A stretch of DNA of 64,000 bases, from contig CM060833.1 in the NCBI GenBank assembly GCA_030762175.1, positions 994,501-1,058,500 of the forward strand. Reading direction: 5' to 3'. This stretch comes from Metallyticus violacea. Taxonomy: Eukaryota > Arthropoda > Insecta > Mantodea > Metallyticidae. A program made the translations under genes and the position numbers. Under the pieces are notes generated by a model. That model was not told the DNA's origin, made no database searches, and worked only from the letters and a program-made list of their open reading frames with translations. Of this stretch, positions 12,101 through 27,100 are shown one piece after another (the stretch's first letter is position 1; the number at the start of each line of letters is the position of its first letter).

Positions 12101-15100
12101 GGCCTTCCTCAAGGTGCTGCCTCCAGTTCAATTCTTTAATGCATTTTCATAGATAACATCAGCGAATATTAGCTGGCTTTCCAAAGGCAAATATGGGATT
12201 GTTTGCACATAATACTGCCATATGGATTAGTCAAAAAAATAAACATAATAAACAACATTATAAAAAAACTAGAAAACACAGAAAATTATCAACAGCATGG
12301 AAACAGGGGCATCCACAAAAAATATAGAAAAAAACAATAAAATGTTTTCCAGCTTTTCAGTCTTCAAAACACTACAGATGATTTGCAACCTAAAATCAAG
12401 AGAAAGAACACACTAAATATTTTGGAACTCTTGACAAAAAAAACTTTCCTTCTGTAACAGATTGACAATATAACTAAGAAAGTGAATGAGAACATCATAT
12501 TAGGAAGATTACCAGGCATCAAATGGGTAGGAGTCATAGGTCTCCTTAATGGTATGTACAAAAGTTATATAAAGCCTAATTGCTAAATGGAAGTGAGATA
12601 ATATCCACAATAAACAACCAACTTAAAACTAAATTAGATACTATACTATCTAGGTCATTAAGAATAATAACAGGAGCCTTACAAACAACACAAATTCAAT
12701 CTGGCATTAAAAACAGAGCTAGATAATAAAATACCAATATTGGCAAAGAATTAAAAAGTAAACAACAAAGGAACAAATAGCTTGTATTCCTGACAGCATA
12801 TAACCATTAAAAGCACAATCTTAAAAAATTACATACGGAAATAAGATTTTAGACAAATTTTTAAAAATAAGCACTAAACCTGCTATTATACCAAATGACC
12901 CTTTACAATATATGGATATTAGGGTGAAACTAAATCTGGATAAGATGGTCTCCAAAAAGAACGACATACCTGAGGTATTAATAATTAACTATTATTATCT
13001 GACTGATATATGGTACAAGGACATATAGACGGAACACTTAAAAATTGAGAAGCAGGCTCTGGAATACACTGTGAAGGATTCTATCAATTGGGACAGTATG
13101 CTAATAATTTTGATTGCACCACCTGTGGTGCTTCATAGTAAAAATGGACATTACACAATATTTAAAAAAAAATATGGTGCTTCATGGTAAAAATGGACAT
13201 TAAACCTTATTTACATTTAAATATATATAAAAAATTGTGAAATAATGACCATTAGAGCAGTATTACAAAATCTACTGTATAGACCTAACACAAGTAAAAT
13301 ATTGTCATCTTAAGTGACTCTAAAGCAGCATTACAAAGTATAATGAATTGCAGTTACCCACCAACATATACTATAAATGAAATAAGAAAACTATATCATA
13401 CAATCCAGACAGAAATAGTTTTACAATGGATCCCAAGCAATGTTGGATTAAATGGGAACAACATTGCTGATACTTTAACAAAAAACAAGCCACCATAAAG
13501 TTAAAATTCCGAGAGTGATAATACATTAATCCTAAAGATATATGGTTCAAGAGGATTCTGGTGGACCTATAACAAATTTGAATATAGAACTGTGTACTTC
13601 TGAGATATGAAATATCTCAGAAGTACTCAGAAATACTTTTATAAGAGTGTTTGTGAAACTTAAAGAGAGTTTTAATGTGACGACATGATTTTTAGTGTTT
13701 TACTTTAAATCAAAATAAGATTAACAAAAGTTTCACTGTGTGGATTCCCAAATTCCGTAAACATATGAAATATCTTATTTTAATGTAAATCCTTTCCCAA
13801 CCAAATGTTTAATTCCTTTGGTTATTGAACTGTCTTTCAGAATAATCTTTTGTGTGTCAAACTATTTACAAATGTACTTTCTGACTTCCTTTTACTGTAG
13901 CTTTGACTGCATTGGTCTTCTTGCAAACATCTGTAGTTTGTGGAGTGATACTATTGGTGTAAGGAATTAATGATGGGACAACTGAGCTTGGAGTCCTTGA
14001 CATCTTAAAGTTATCTGGCATTCACTTTCTCTGGGTAAGGAAAAACTCAGAAAAAACTTTACCTAGACAACTTAATCTGTTTGGGATTCGAATCCAGGAC
14101 CTCCAGATTATTAGTCACAAATGCTACCACATGCAGGTGATCCAATGGAGATTTGCAAATGATATTTTTCATTCTTTGTTCACATCCTCAGCTGTTAGAC
14201 TATTGTTACCTTTGGATCATTGTATGATTCAGTCAAACTACACACTCTTAATGAGCCACTTGTTTAATAATATGTAGTACTACTTTCACGAACCCGTTAT
14301 TTGCATCCTCAGCTACCCATCAACTGCTGGATAATTTGGATGTATATTCTGCACTAGTGGAGGTGTGATGAACTAAAGTTTATGTTTTTATCCTCAGAAG
14401 TGTCGAAGTTCATTAAACTGTCTCTGTATTTGTAAATGTTGATTTTCTCCCGTGTCACTAATTCTGTAGGTCCTTGTACTGATTTTAATAATTTTGCATT
14501 ATTCACTATGTTGTGGTTTTATATGATAATCAGTTTTTCTATAAGAATTAAACATTTTAATGACTCTATTTCCAATATATTAAAACAATCGGTCATCTCT
14601 TGTATGCAGGTTTTAAAAATTTTCTGTTCATGGTTATATTTTCCATTTCCTCCAAAATATGAAAAGTTCTCAGAATGACCCACAGATTGCATCAGCAGTT
14701 CTGGAGCAGTTTTGTTATAAAAACTCTAGCTGTTTGTTGCAGTGCAGAAGATGTGCATAAATGGGAAAAATGGCAAACATTAAACATCGTTAGGTTATTA
14801 AATGCTTAGTAAAGAAAGGTAGGAATGCAACAAGAATTCATACAGATATGGCAAACACTCTCGGGGATTCTGCACGATTGCTTTCAACCATTTCCGAATG
14901 AACCAAAGAGTTTAAACATGGCCATGAAAGCTTGGAAGATGACTCATAAAGCAGAAAACCAAAATTCATAGCATTAGAAATTATTGATGCATGACTTAGT
15001 TCTGGAGGATTTCTTATTAAAGGCGACCGAAACTAATGAAGCTCTGGGCATTTCAGGGGAATTCATATTTCACATTTTGAAGGAAAAATTGTGCTTGAAA

Positions 15101-18100
15101 AAATTATCAGCAAGATGGGTTCCATGACAGCTGACTCAGGATCAAAAGCCAATCACAGTGTTTATCTCTCAGCAAAGTTTAGCCCGTTGTCAGAGAGATA
15201 CCATTGATTTTATGGATTAGTTTGTGACCAATGATGAAACATGGGTGTACTACTACACACCTGAAACAAAACAGCAGTCAAAACAATAGAAGCACAATAA
15301 TTCCTCACTCTAGAGAAGACTAAGTATGTGAAAACTGCAGGAAAGATTATGGCACTGGTTTTCTGCAATGTCAAGGGTGTCCTGCTAATTGATTATCTTC
15401 CCACCAGAACATTAATCACTGGAGCATATTATGCTAACCTTTTGGCCCTATTTAAGACAAAAAAATGTGAGAATAGGCCATTTTATAAAAGAAGAAAGTC
15501 ATTTGCATCAACATAATACTCGCCCAGCCATGGCATCGCTGGACAAAGTGCATTGGTGTCATTTTTTTTCCCTTTTATTTAAGGACACTCTTTAACATCT
15601 GAGTCCATAAGCGTCCCATTAAATTCAGGGCATGGAACAGTCAATAAATTTTGCTCAGAGGCCTTTTCTTTCAGGCTTGATTCTTTTATGTGCCATAAAT
15701 CTACGATAAGGGTCCCACGGCTTTACTTCCCCTCCAAATGAAGCCATACTTAGGATTTTTATGTATGGAAAAAAATCCATGAAACCTGATCATGACTGAA
15801 CCCACAACCTTGAGCCTATGAGATAACTGTGGCTACTACCACTAGGACTGACACATTAGTGTCAACGGAGACTATGTTAAAAAATAAAAATAATTTCAAA
15901 AGCTATGCAGTCATTTGTACTTCATTCTGAAAACTTTTCAAATGAGCTCATAACAACACCCAAAAAGAAGAAGAAAACATCTGTCACGCAGAAGATGCAT
16001 GAACTAACTGAATTCCTCACGAACCTAAATAACTTTAACAATGAATATATTTTGCAAATTATGGTCTTATTAATTAATGAAATGAAATAAGTTGCTGTGC
16101 AGTATTAGGGAAACAAAATTAGAATTCTTCCAATCTATAAGTATTACATAAGAAAAACTACATTTTTAGACTTTTATTATTGAGATTAAACCACAAAAAT
16201 TAATGATATAACTATTAATTTAATGAAATATATGACTACCACATTTTTAGAATTATCATTATTGAGATTAAATCACAAAAATTAATGATATAACTATTAA
16301 TTAAATGAAATATATGACTGCTTAAGGCAAAGCTATACTGTGTGTGAGTATTTTTAAATGTAACCATGTTTATGAACTAAGCCCTTGATATCACCTTTAC
16401 ATTCATTAAAATAGGAAAAATAACATACATGTTTCTAGTTACAATTCGTATTTAAGAAGATAATGTTCACATGTTTCAATAAACCAAAAATGTTACCATT
16501 TGGAAACAATTTTTGTGTACTAAGAAACTATACACAATCAACAATAAACAATTGAAAGTTTCATAAATTTTTGATGGATTTGAAATTTAATTTAAATGTT
16601 ATTGTAGAAGAAAAATGCAATGCACACATTTTCTGAAGGTTATTACATACAAATATAACTCAAACACATATTAGATTAATATTTCATATTATCTTCATGA
16701 TTTTGTTAAATATAAAACATATGCATTGTTAGAAACAAAATTTATATACTGAGCTAATTAGTCCTTTTTATTTTAAAACAACAGAAAGAAAATTAAATGC
16801 AAGAGTGCTGTTTAAATTTCGATTTTAAAGTGTATTCCTGTTCCTAATGTCCAAGAAAATGTTTATTTTATTTAAATGGTATATATCAAATTTTGTTGTG
16901 AAGAAACAAAATTTGCCGCTGGAGTGATTTTTAAATTTTGGGTTTCAGGTATACCCCCACTTCTAACAGCCTGATTTCACTGATTTTCAGAAAATATTTT
17001 TCTACTTTATTTCAATGATATGTACCAATTTTTGTTGAGATAAAACAAAAATGTGACCATTAGAGCAATTTTTAATTTTTGTTTTTAGCTATACCCTGCC
17101 TCCTAATGGCCTGATTTCTCTAATTTCAGAAATTATTTTTCTTCTTTCATTTATATAGCATATACTGAATTTTGTTGTGAAAAAGCTAATACAGTTGCTG
17201 CTAGAGCAATTTTTAAATACTGAGTTTCACATAAACCTCACTTCTAATGGTCCAATTACCCTGATTTTCAGAAACTATTTTTCTTATTTCATTTAAATGG
17301 TATATATCGAGTTTTGTGAAAAAACAAATATTGATTAGAACGATTTTTAAATGTTGGGTTTCAGGTAAACCTCCAACACTAATAATCTGATTTTATTCAT
17401 TTTCAAAAACTATTTTTATTTTATTTCATTGGCATTTACCAAGTTTCCTTTAAAAAATATTAAAATTGAGGCTACCAGATTAACCTCCAATCCTAATGGC
17501 CTTAATGCCCTGATTATCAGAAACTATTTTTATTTATTTATTTTAATGAAATATACAGTTACACTAAGAAAAAATATAAAAATAGTGGATGATAGTGTGA
17601 TTTTTAATTTTTTTTTAAAAATTTCTGCTTTAAGTTAACCCCCACCTCGAATGGTCTAATTTTGCTGGTCAATGATCACAACAAATCGTTTATTGATTAA
17701 TGGCTATATGCTGAGTTTCTTTGAGGAAAAACAAAAATTGTGACCACTAGAGGATCAAGGACCCCCCCCCCCCTTCTTTTTTTTTTTTAAGGAGGCTGGT
17801 AAATAGGATTGATGGAGACTTGAAGAAATTTTTAAAAAATTGTTTCATGGGTACCACCGCAATATTTAAATTCCTTTGGAATTTGGTAAAATTATCTATA
17901 ACAACTTGGAACAAAACTTCAATAGCTGTTTGCCATATTTTACAGTAATTAACTAGAAAAGGATACTCTTTGTCAAACACAATTTTGACTGCAGTCTTTT
18001 TTAGCTCAGATTCACTGTCACTTTGGTGTCCCAGACGGGCTACATGTCCTTGCAAGTTTCCAGTTTCCAGCAAATACTGCCCATGTTCCACCTTACTCAG

Positions 18101-21100
18101 CAGGATTTGTTCTGTCACTCCAACAATGGCCCACCTACAAAGAAATAAAAGTCAAATTTTTGTGTAAGGTTCAATAGCACTTTTCAATTTATTCATCCAG
18201 TGCTACAGTGTAAAAACAAGTCTTATGGCCCTTTCTCCTGGAACCAAAATTGTAGTCATTATGTTACATATATGAAAAGTAGTGTATTAATGTTTGTTTA
18301 GGAACACAATGTTTATACATTTCTGGAATCTCTTTCAGTACTGTTTAGTGCTAACAGAGATTGAGTGCAGAAGTGAGAGTAATTATTATTTATTAATTAA
18401 GATATTCTTAGAAACATGAGAAACAAGAAATATTCATACTTTATGCACAAAAGTAACAGTGGCAATGCTGGAGAATTTCCAGGTATCTCACGGGAGTGTG
18501 TTACTATTTACGTGAAAGCAATAACAGTAGACACTCAAAACTTGGTGGAATGGAGCAAGGTTATTAATATTTATTAATGGATATCATTGTATGATTCAGT
18601 TGAACTACACACTCTTAAAGCTTCACTTACTTTTCATAAATGTATGGAACCGGTTTCGAGAACATTTTGTTCCCATCTTCAGCCATGCTAAGGTTCAACT
18701 GTCGGATCATTCGTTGAGCTGTGGGAATGTATATTCTGCTCTGGTGGCGGTGTGATAAACTTGTAGTTTATGTTTTCATCCCCGACAATGTCGAAGTTCA
18801 TTATGCTGTCTTTGTATTTGTAGATGTAGATTTTCTCCCAGGTTGCTAATTCCGTAGGTCCTTGTACTGATTTTAATAATTTTGTTTTATTTATTATGTC
18901 GTGATTTTGTGCCCAAAAATGATATGCTACTGCTGATTTCTCTATTTGCTTGTACTTTATGTTCCTGAAATGTTCCTTTAACCGTGTGCCAATGTTTCTC
19001 TTTGTTTTCCCTATGTAGATTTTTTCACATTCTGCACAGTTTATTTTGTAAATACCTGATTTTTCTTCTTGTGGAATACTGTCATTAACATTATCTATCA
19101 GCAAATTTTGAACATTAAATCTATTAATCGGTGCCAACCTGATATTAAAAACTTTTAAGAATATTCTGAAATTTTTTTGTGGCCCATGGATATGTGAATT
19201 TTTTAAAAATAAGTTTATCTTTTTTTGCTGAAAGTGTTGTGGTTTCTTTGATATGTTTTTGTCTCTTGAATTTCTGCACCTTTTTATGTACTAGTTCTTT
19301 TTTAAAACCATTTTTAACTGCTATTTCTTCTATTTGTTTGTATTCTTTAAAATATTCTTCTTTGCTAATTTGTAGGTTAACTAGCCGGTGTGTTAAACTG
19401 TTAATTACTACATGTTTGTGTGCTGTAGGGTTTAAACTGTCAGCTTTGATGTGATTATCTGCATGTGTATTCTTTCTGTATATTCCAAATTTAAGTTTTT
19501 CTTGGCATTTCATTATTTTAATATCCAGGAAAGGTAGCATGTTATCTGTTTCTATTTCATATGTAAATGAAATGTTTTTATCTTGAATATTTAGAAGTTT
19601 TAAGGCATCGTCAATGAGTTTTTTGTCAACTATGGCAAATATATCATCCACATATCTGTACCATACCTTAAATATGAATGGAAACGCTGTGTTGATGTGT
19701 GTTTCAATTCTACTCATGAAGAGGTTAGCTAGAAATGGAGATAAGGGGCTGCCCATTGTAAGAACTGCTTGTTGTTTATAAAATTTTCCTTTAAAAGTGA
19801 AAAAGGCTTGGTTTATGCAAATTTCTGTCAGTTTGATGTATTCTTTTATGTGTATATCATTAATTCCACTTGTTTTTAGCCAATCATGCAGATAAATCAG
19901 GAGAAAAGGAAAACCAAAAGAAAAACTCCTGATTTCCATTTCCATTCATATTTAAGGTATGGTACAGATATGTGGATGATATATTTGCCATAGTTGACAG
20001 AAAACTCATTGACGATGCCTTAAAACTTCTAAATATTCAAGATAAAACATTTCATTTACATACGAAATAGAAACAGATAACATGCTGCCATTCCTGGATA
20101 TTAAAATAATGAAATGCCAAGAAAAACTTAAATTTGGAATATACAGAAAGAATACACATGCAGATAATCACATCAAAGCTGACAGTTTAAACCCTACAGC
20201 ACACAAACATGCAGTAATTAACAGTTTAACACACCGGCTAGTTAACCTACAAATTAGCAAAGAAGAATATTTTAAAGAATACAAACAAATAGAAGAAACA
20301 GCAGTTAAAAATGGTTTTAAAAAAGAACTAGTACATAAAAAGGTGCAGAAATTCAAGAGACAAAAACATATCAAAGAAACCACAACACTTTCAGCAAAAA
20401 AAGATAAACTTATTTTTAAAAAATTCACATATCATCCATGGGCCACAAAAAAATTTCAGAATATTCTTAAAGATTTTAATATCAGGTTGGCACCGATTAA
20501 TAGATTTAATGTTCAAAATTTGCTGATAGATAATGTTAATGACAGTATTCCACAAGAAGAAAAATCAGGTATTTACAAAATAAACTGTGCAGAATGTGAA
20601 AAAATCTACATAGGGAAAACAAAGAGAAACATTGGCACACGGTTAAAGGAACATTTCAGGAACATAAAGTACAAGCAAATAGAGAAATCAGCAGTAGCAT
20701 ATCATTTTTGGACACAAAATCACGACATAATAAATAAAACAAAATTATTAAAATCAGTACAAGGACCTACGGAATTAGCAACCTGGGAGAAAATCTACAT
20801 CTACAAATACAAAAACAGCATAATGAACTTCGACATTGTCGGGGATGAAAACATAAACTACAAGTTTATCACACAGCCACCAGAGCAGAATTTACATTCC
20901 CACAGCTCAACGAATGATCCGACAGTTGAACCTTAGCATGGCTGAAGATGGGAACAAATGTTCTCGAAACCGGTTCCATACTTTTATAAAAAGTAAGTGA
21001 AGCTTTAAGAGTGTGTAGTTCAACTAATCATACAATGTTCCCCACTTTTTCTATTTACACAACAAAGTATTTCATGCACTTTCACCTAATAACCTGAATA

Positions 21101-24100
21101 TTTTACTATATCAAGAACCAATGCATACCATAGGAGGTCTAAGTTGTCCTTTGACAGCTTCCATGCCAGCTCGAATAGTACTATTGCACTCTGCAAATAA
21201 AAGCAAGCAGTCAGCATTCTTCATTTAAGCTACAGAGTGACCATATATAAAGTATACTAGGTAATAAGAATAATATTGATATAGAGTTGGTTCAGTAACA
21301 CTTATACTTCATTTGCTTGGTTTTTTTAATTGCACATGTTTTGGGAACATTTGCTCCCATCCTCAGCAGAAGACCAACTGGTAGAAGTGTATTCTCTAGA
21401 TGGTCAAAATTTATCGATGATGTCTGGAAGTTCAGGTCACAGTTTTTATTTTTGATGATGTAAATTTTTTCGCATATCATTAGTTCCAAAGGTTTCCAAG
21501 TGTGTTTCAATAATAGTGGATTTTTTTTTATCAATTCCACGGTTTTCTGACCAAAAGCGGGCTGCTAGCGCTAATTTATCTATCTGTTTAAAACGAGCAT
21601 TTCTAAATGTTCTTTCGTAAGGGCTTCCAAATTTCTTTTTGTTTTTCCAATATGTACCCGATTACAGTCTTTGTAATTGATTTGACAGATATCTGACATC
21701 TTGTCAGAAGATATAGGACATTTACAGGAAGATTGTAATTAATACTATACGCATTTTGAGGAGCCAACATTAATTTCCATTTTTAAAAATTTTAAATTTA
21801 TTGAACATGCTAGGGTTGTATGAAAATTTTTTGAATTGCATATCTTCTTTTATTTGTGACATCAAACTTATGTTTTTTATGTCTTTATTTCTTTTAAACT
21901 TTTTAATCATTTTATCAACTAACTTTTTTATGGAAAATATTATGTAGTGCTGTATGCATGATGTATTGGTACTCTTCTTTAATTCTTTTGTACTGATTGG
22001 ACATTCACTGATCTGTATGCAAGATTATTTATGGTGGCATGCTGGTGTGACTTGGGCTTAAAGTTATTACTTTTAATGTAATTATGACTGTAGAAAGGTT
22101 TCCTGTATATTCCAAAGGCCAAACTGTTATTGTCTTTTAAAAAGTAATGTTTGTTCTCCAAAATATCCAGTATTAAATAATTTATTACAACCTTTCTTTT
22201 AGATTTAATATCTGCTGATAAGATTATAAGGGGATCCCTCCCCATTACCAGGGGATGTTGTGGTATTCAATTTTTTCACAGAGATCTGTGCATCCCGTAG
22301 GTTTTTACATTAGGACGGCACCTAGAAGCTATTCTGACCTGCCGTTCGGCTGTAGACGTTTGCAACGCCCAGATGCGCTAAATTGCCTTAGCTGCCAGAT
22401 TCTTACTGGTGGAGAGGTCTCATCTAGCAGGACCTACTCATGTTATAGATGTGAGTCACCCCAGCATTAAGGTAGCCACCACCCTCCCCACAAACAACAG
22501 CGATTCAGGAAACCTGCCCTCAGGGTACATGCCATAGGCACTCCCCTGGGGCATGCTGCCATTGTGGGTACTCAATTTCCCGTGAGTTCCAGGACCAACT
22601 GCCAAGCCGAGTCCAACCCAATCCGGACAACTCCCTTGCGGAAGGGGCTCATTTCAAGTCCAGCCTGGCTCCTCCTAGTAACGTCAGTTCTGATAAGATG
22701 TCAGGTATCTACCAAATCAATTGCAAAGACTGTGATTAGGTATATTTACTTATTTGAATGCTAAGAAAGTACAAACTAAAGGGCCCACCATCAATCTGGC
22801 CCTGGCCATTTTAGATGTACCCCTCACAATTACAATTTTTACAATAATTAATGATATACTAATGCCTTAATCTAAATTCCAAATAAACAGAATTCCAATT
22901 ATTCACTTATATTGCATCAGATCCCAGTCCCTGGTTCATCAGCACAATGTAGTGGAATTCCAGGGGACCCGGCTCTGACCTGACCCCAGGTACCAAAATA
23001 TCTAACTTACTCTTTCTATAGCATTATTTTATCGACTATATATCATAATTTGTGAGAATTTTCTTTTTCTCTCTTCACTGTCCATTTCCACTTCTGTTTA
23101 ACTTTAAATAAATACTGACCCACACTCCTACACTAATTTATGATTATTCTCTTTGTTATTCTATTATCCATTTTAAATTTTGCCTTAATGAGTTCATTTC
23201 TCCAGTTTTCAGTTCCCTTACAATCAAACACTATATGTTCTAAGTCTTCTTTCTTTCCACATAATGGGCATTATCCTTGTGCAAAGCCTTCTCTATCACC
23301 TTTTAACTTCCATACGCATGCTCTCACCCATGCTATACCTCTCTTTCCTCATTATTTTTTTATCTATGTAAATTTCCCTTTCCCATGGCCATTTCATCTT
23401 AACATAAAATTCAAATGGGTTCCCAGTTAAATTAGATTAGGTATATATTGGAAAAACAAAAACAAATATGGTAACCTTTATGAAAGAACTTTTCAGAAAT
23501 GTATATTACAAACAGATACAGAAATCAGCTGTAGCAGCCTTTTTTTGTCAGAAAACAATGAAATTAATTAAACAAACTATTGAAATACACTTGAAAACCT
23601 TTGGAAATTAACGACATGGGAAAAAATTTACTTCTTCAAAATAAAAACCATGTCATGAACCGACACCATCATTGGATATATTAGATGAATTTCTCCAATC
23701 TCTTATAGAACATCTTCTACCAGTTGGTCTTCAACTGATAATGGGAGTGCTGTTCCTGGAACATGTCCAATTAAAAAAAATTTAGTACATGAAGTATAAG
23801 CATTAACAAACCAACTATACATAAATGTTAATTTATTACTTTGCTGTTAATAGTTTCAAGAGCAAATTCACAGGTAATAAGAGCTATTATATGACTACTG
23901 GATTGTCAATTGGAGCTGAGTTGAGTGGTGTCTGAGTTTACTGGTGGCCTTATGATAAACTTGAATATACAGCTGTCTGCTTCCAAGATGTCAAAATGCA
24001 TAAGGTGTTGATCATGTTTTATATGTATATCATTTCCCAAATGTTACTTTTATTTTATGACTGGGTATCTTTGAATTTTATTCCAAAAAATGTTGTCATA

Positions 24101-27100
24101 GCTGATTTCTCTATTTGTTTGTATTGGATATTATTTCCAATGTTTCTTAAACCTTATGCCTATATTTCTCTTTGTTTTGTCTATGTAGATTTTTTCATAA
24201 TCCTGACAATCTGGTAAATCCCAGATATTTTCCATTGGCCTGGAATCTGTTTTATTTAATTTTAATAAACTTGTTAAACACTGTATCAGTTTTAGAGTAC
24301 CAAGATGATGTCGTTTTTGAAACTTGTGATTGGCTTTTAGGTGGTATATGAACTTAAAGAGGGGAGGGAGGAAAAAAACTGGTGAATCAGGCAGAGTTGT
24401 AAATAATTTAAATTTTTTTTTAACTGGTTTGATTTAGAGGCTTTTAGTATATACAGGTATTACGTTCTTGTATTTGTTTATGTTCTATGGATGTTTACTA
24501 ATCTGTATGTCATATTGTTATGACCTAGGATTGAAACAATGAGTTTTATTATAATCGTCTATGTTTGCATTTTTTTCTGTAGATGATCAATAAGTATTTT
24601 ATTATCTTAAGATCTAAAAATGGCAATATATTTTCTGTTTCAATTTTGATGGAGAATTTAATTGTAAGCTCTTACCAGTTTAAACATTTTAAAGCATCTT
24701 CCACATGTTTTTTATTTATTATGGATTGTCAAATCATGTCACTTAAATCTGTGGATCCTATAATACTCATAAACTAATGATAAAAGTTTAAATGTTTTGA
24801 ACAGTGGTATACAAGCAATTAATCATTTTATTCCTGCCATTATTCTTATTATTCTCTTTTTGTATAAGATATATTTTTTTATCATTTACTGAATTTTTCC
24901 CAAACATTACTTCATAAGTCATTAAGGAATGAAAGTAAATACACTGTTTTTAGGATGATCTTATTTATAAAATGAATTAACAATCTGATTACAAAACATA
25001 CAAGCTTAGTTTGGGTAAGGTGTAATCAATATGGTCTTTCCACTTCAAATTATGGACAATCACAAAACCAAGATTTTTACATTACTTGATTCAAAATTTT
25101 CATTGCTATTATATTGTATGAATTAATTCATTTTTATTTTTTGTTTGTGTGAAAATTTATGTATTTAGTTTTTCAAAGTTTATATGAATTTTGTTAGTGT
25201 CAAACCAGTTATTTGGTGTACTGAAAATGTAAGTGGATAAATCAGAGAGGCAACTGGTTTTATGCTTTTACAAAATTGTCTCAGCACTCCAAAACTGATA
25301 GTTTTGTTAGTGTCAAACCAGTTATTTGGTGTACTGAAAATATAATTGGATAAATCAGAGATGCAACTGGTTTTGTGCTCTTACAAAATTGTCTCAGCAC
25401 CCCAAAACTGATTCAGTGTAAAAACTTATTCAAATTAAACAAAAAAGATTCCAGCCGAATGGAGGAAAAGTCTGAGATTTACCAAATTAATTGTCATGAA
25501 TGTTAAAAAAATCTATACAGGCAAGTTTTAAGGAACATTGCCAAAACATCCATTACAAGCAAATAGAAAAATTGGCTATGGCAGTGCATTTTTGGAATAA
25601 AAATCAGGAGATAGAAAAACACCAAGTTATTAAAGAGAGTTCAAAAATTAAAGGAATTACACATAATGAATTTTGACCTTCTGGAAGCAGACAGCTTTAT
25701 ATTCAAGTTTACATAAGGCCACCAGAGTCAATTCAGACACTAACCAACTTAACTCCAACGAATGATCCAATAGTTGTATTACAACTGAGGAGTGGATAAA
25801 GGTCTGCAAAACAAGCTTTAATAAAAACTCAAGTAAAAAGAGGCCGAGTGTTTTCTAAAAACAGAGTGCATCAAGCTTGATCCAAGAAAGTGGGCCAGAA
25901 GAAGCTGGTAGAGCATGAAGTAAACCGGCATTCTAGATCTGTAATTTCTAGAGTATTCTACTCAAGAGCCTTCATTAATCAATGGCATGCACACAATCAT
26001 TTTATTTCACTAACCTGTTACATTAGTCTCAAAATGGTGTCATTTGACATTCACACATTTCCAACATTTTTTGATGAAATTTTATTCACATGGAAAACTT
26101 TTTCTTTTGTAATGCTTCTAATATCTTCTTATATTGTCTTTCACCTCATCTACAGTATGTGGGTCATTTCTGTAGTCTATTTTTTAGGGTTCCCCCAAAT
26201 AATAATTGTAAGCAGTAAGGTCTGGGGAATATGCAGGTGATAACCCTTTAGAAATAATCCTGTCTTCAAAAACCTCCCTTACAACCTACAAAGAATCATG
26301 GGCAGTATGGGCTGCAGCAGAATCTTGTTGAAAATATTTACATTGCCACTTATACAGTTAATTATTCAAAAAAGGTGCAAGTATTTGTGTACTATTACCC
26401 ATACAAATTTGTTACATCTTCAAAAAATGTCGGTCCTATTATTTTATTTGCTGTTAAGGCACCCCACACATTATTTTTTCATCATGCAGAGGAATTGCAT
26501 GAATTATTTGTGGATTTTCTATGCTCCAGAATCTACTGTTCTGTGAACTTATGTAACCATGTAAATGAAACCATGATTCAACAGAGAAAATTATTAAATG
26601 TGGGTCAACAATAAATACATCATGAATGTTCTATAAAACCCAATTACAGAAATTTACTAGACTTCTTTGTCATGTGGCGTAATTCTTGGACTCCAGTAAC
26701 TCTATTTTAGTAACAATATGGACTGAAGTTTGTGAAATCCCTACTTCTTGTGCTACATGACAGAAAGATTTATTAGGAGAACATTTAGGTGATGTCCAAT
26801 ATTTTTTCTTATAACCTAAACTTAGGTATTCAATTTTTACACTAAACTCCACTCACTTACACAAAAGTGATGGGAGAGATTCTCCCGAAACACATCTTAC
26901 TTTTGTGTAAGTGAGTGGAGTTTAGTGTAAATAATGAATACCGAATCAAAATTTTTTAAAAATTATAAATCTTTAAAAAAGTTTTCATATGGAACTAACA
27001 CAGTGAAGCTCATGTGAATTGAATCTGTCGTCTTAACACTCTTCATGCTTCACTAACCTTAACCTTAACTAACCTTAAGGTTAGTTAAGCATGAAGAGTG

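Noticed and set aside
25890..26546. Plus-strand frames of 80-116 codons
   Set aside because: Shadows of the minus-strand DDE transposase.
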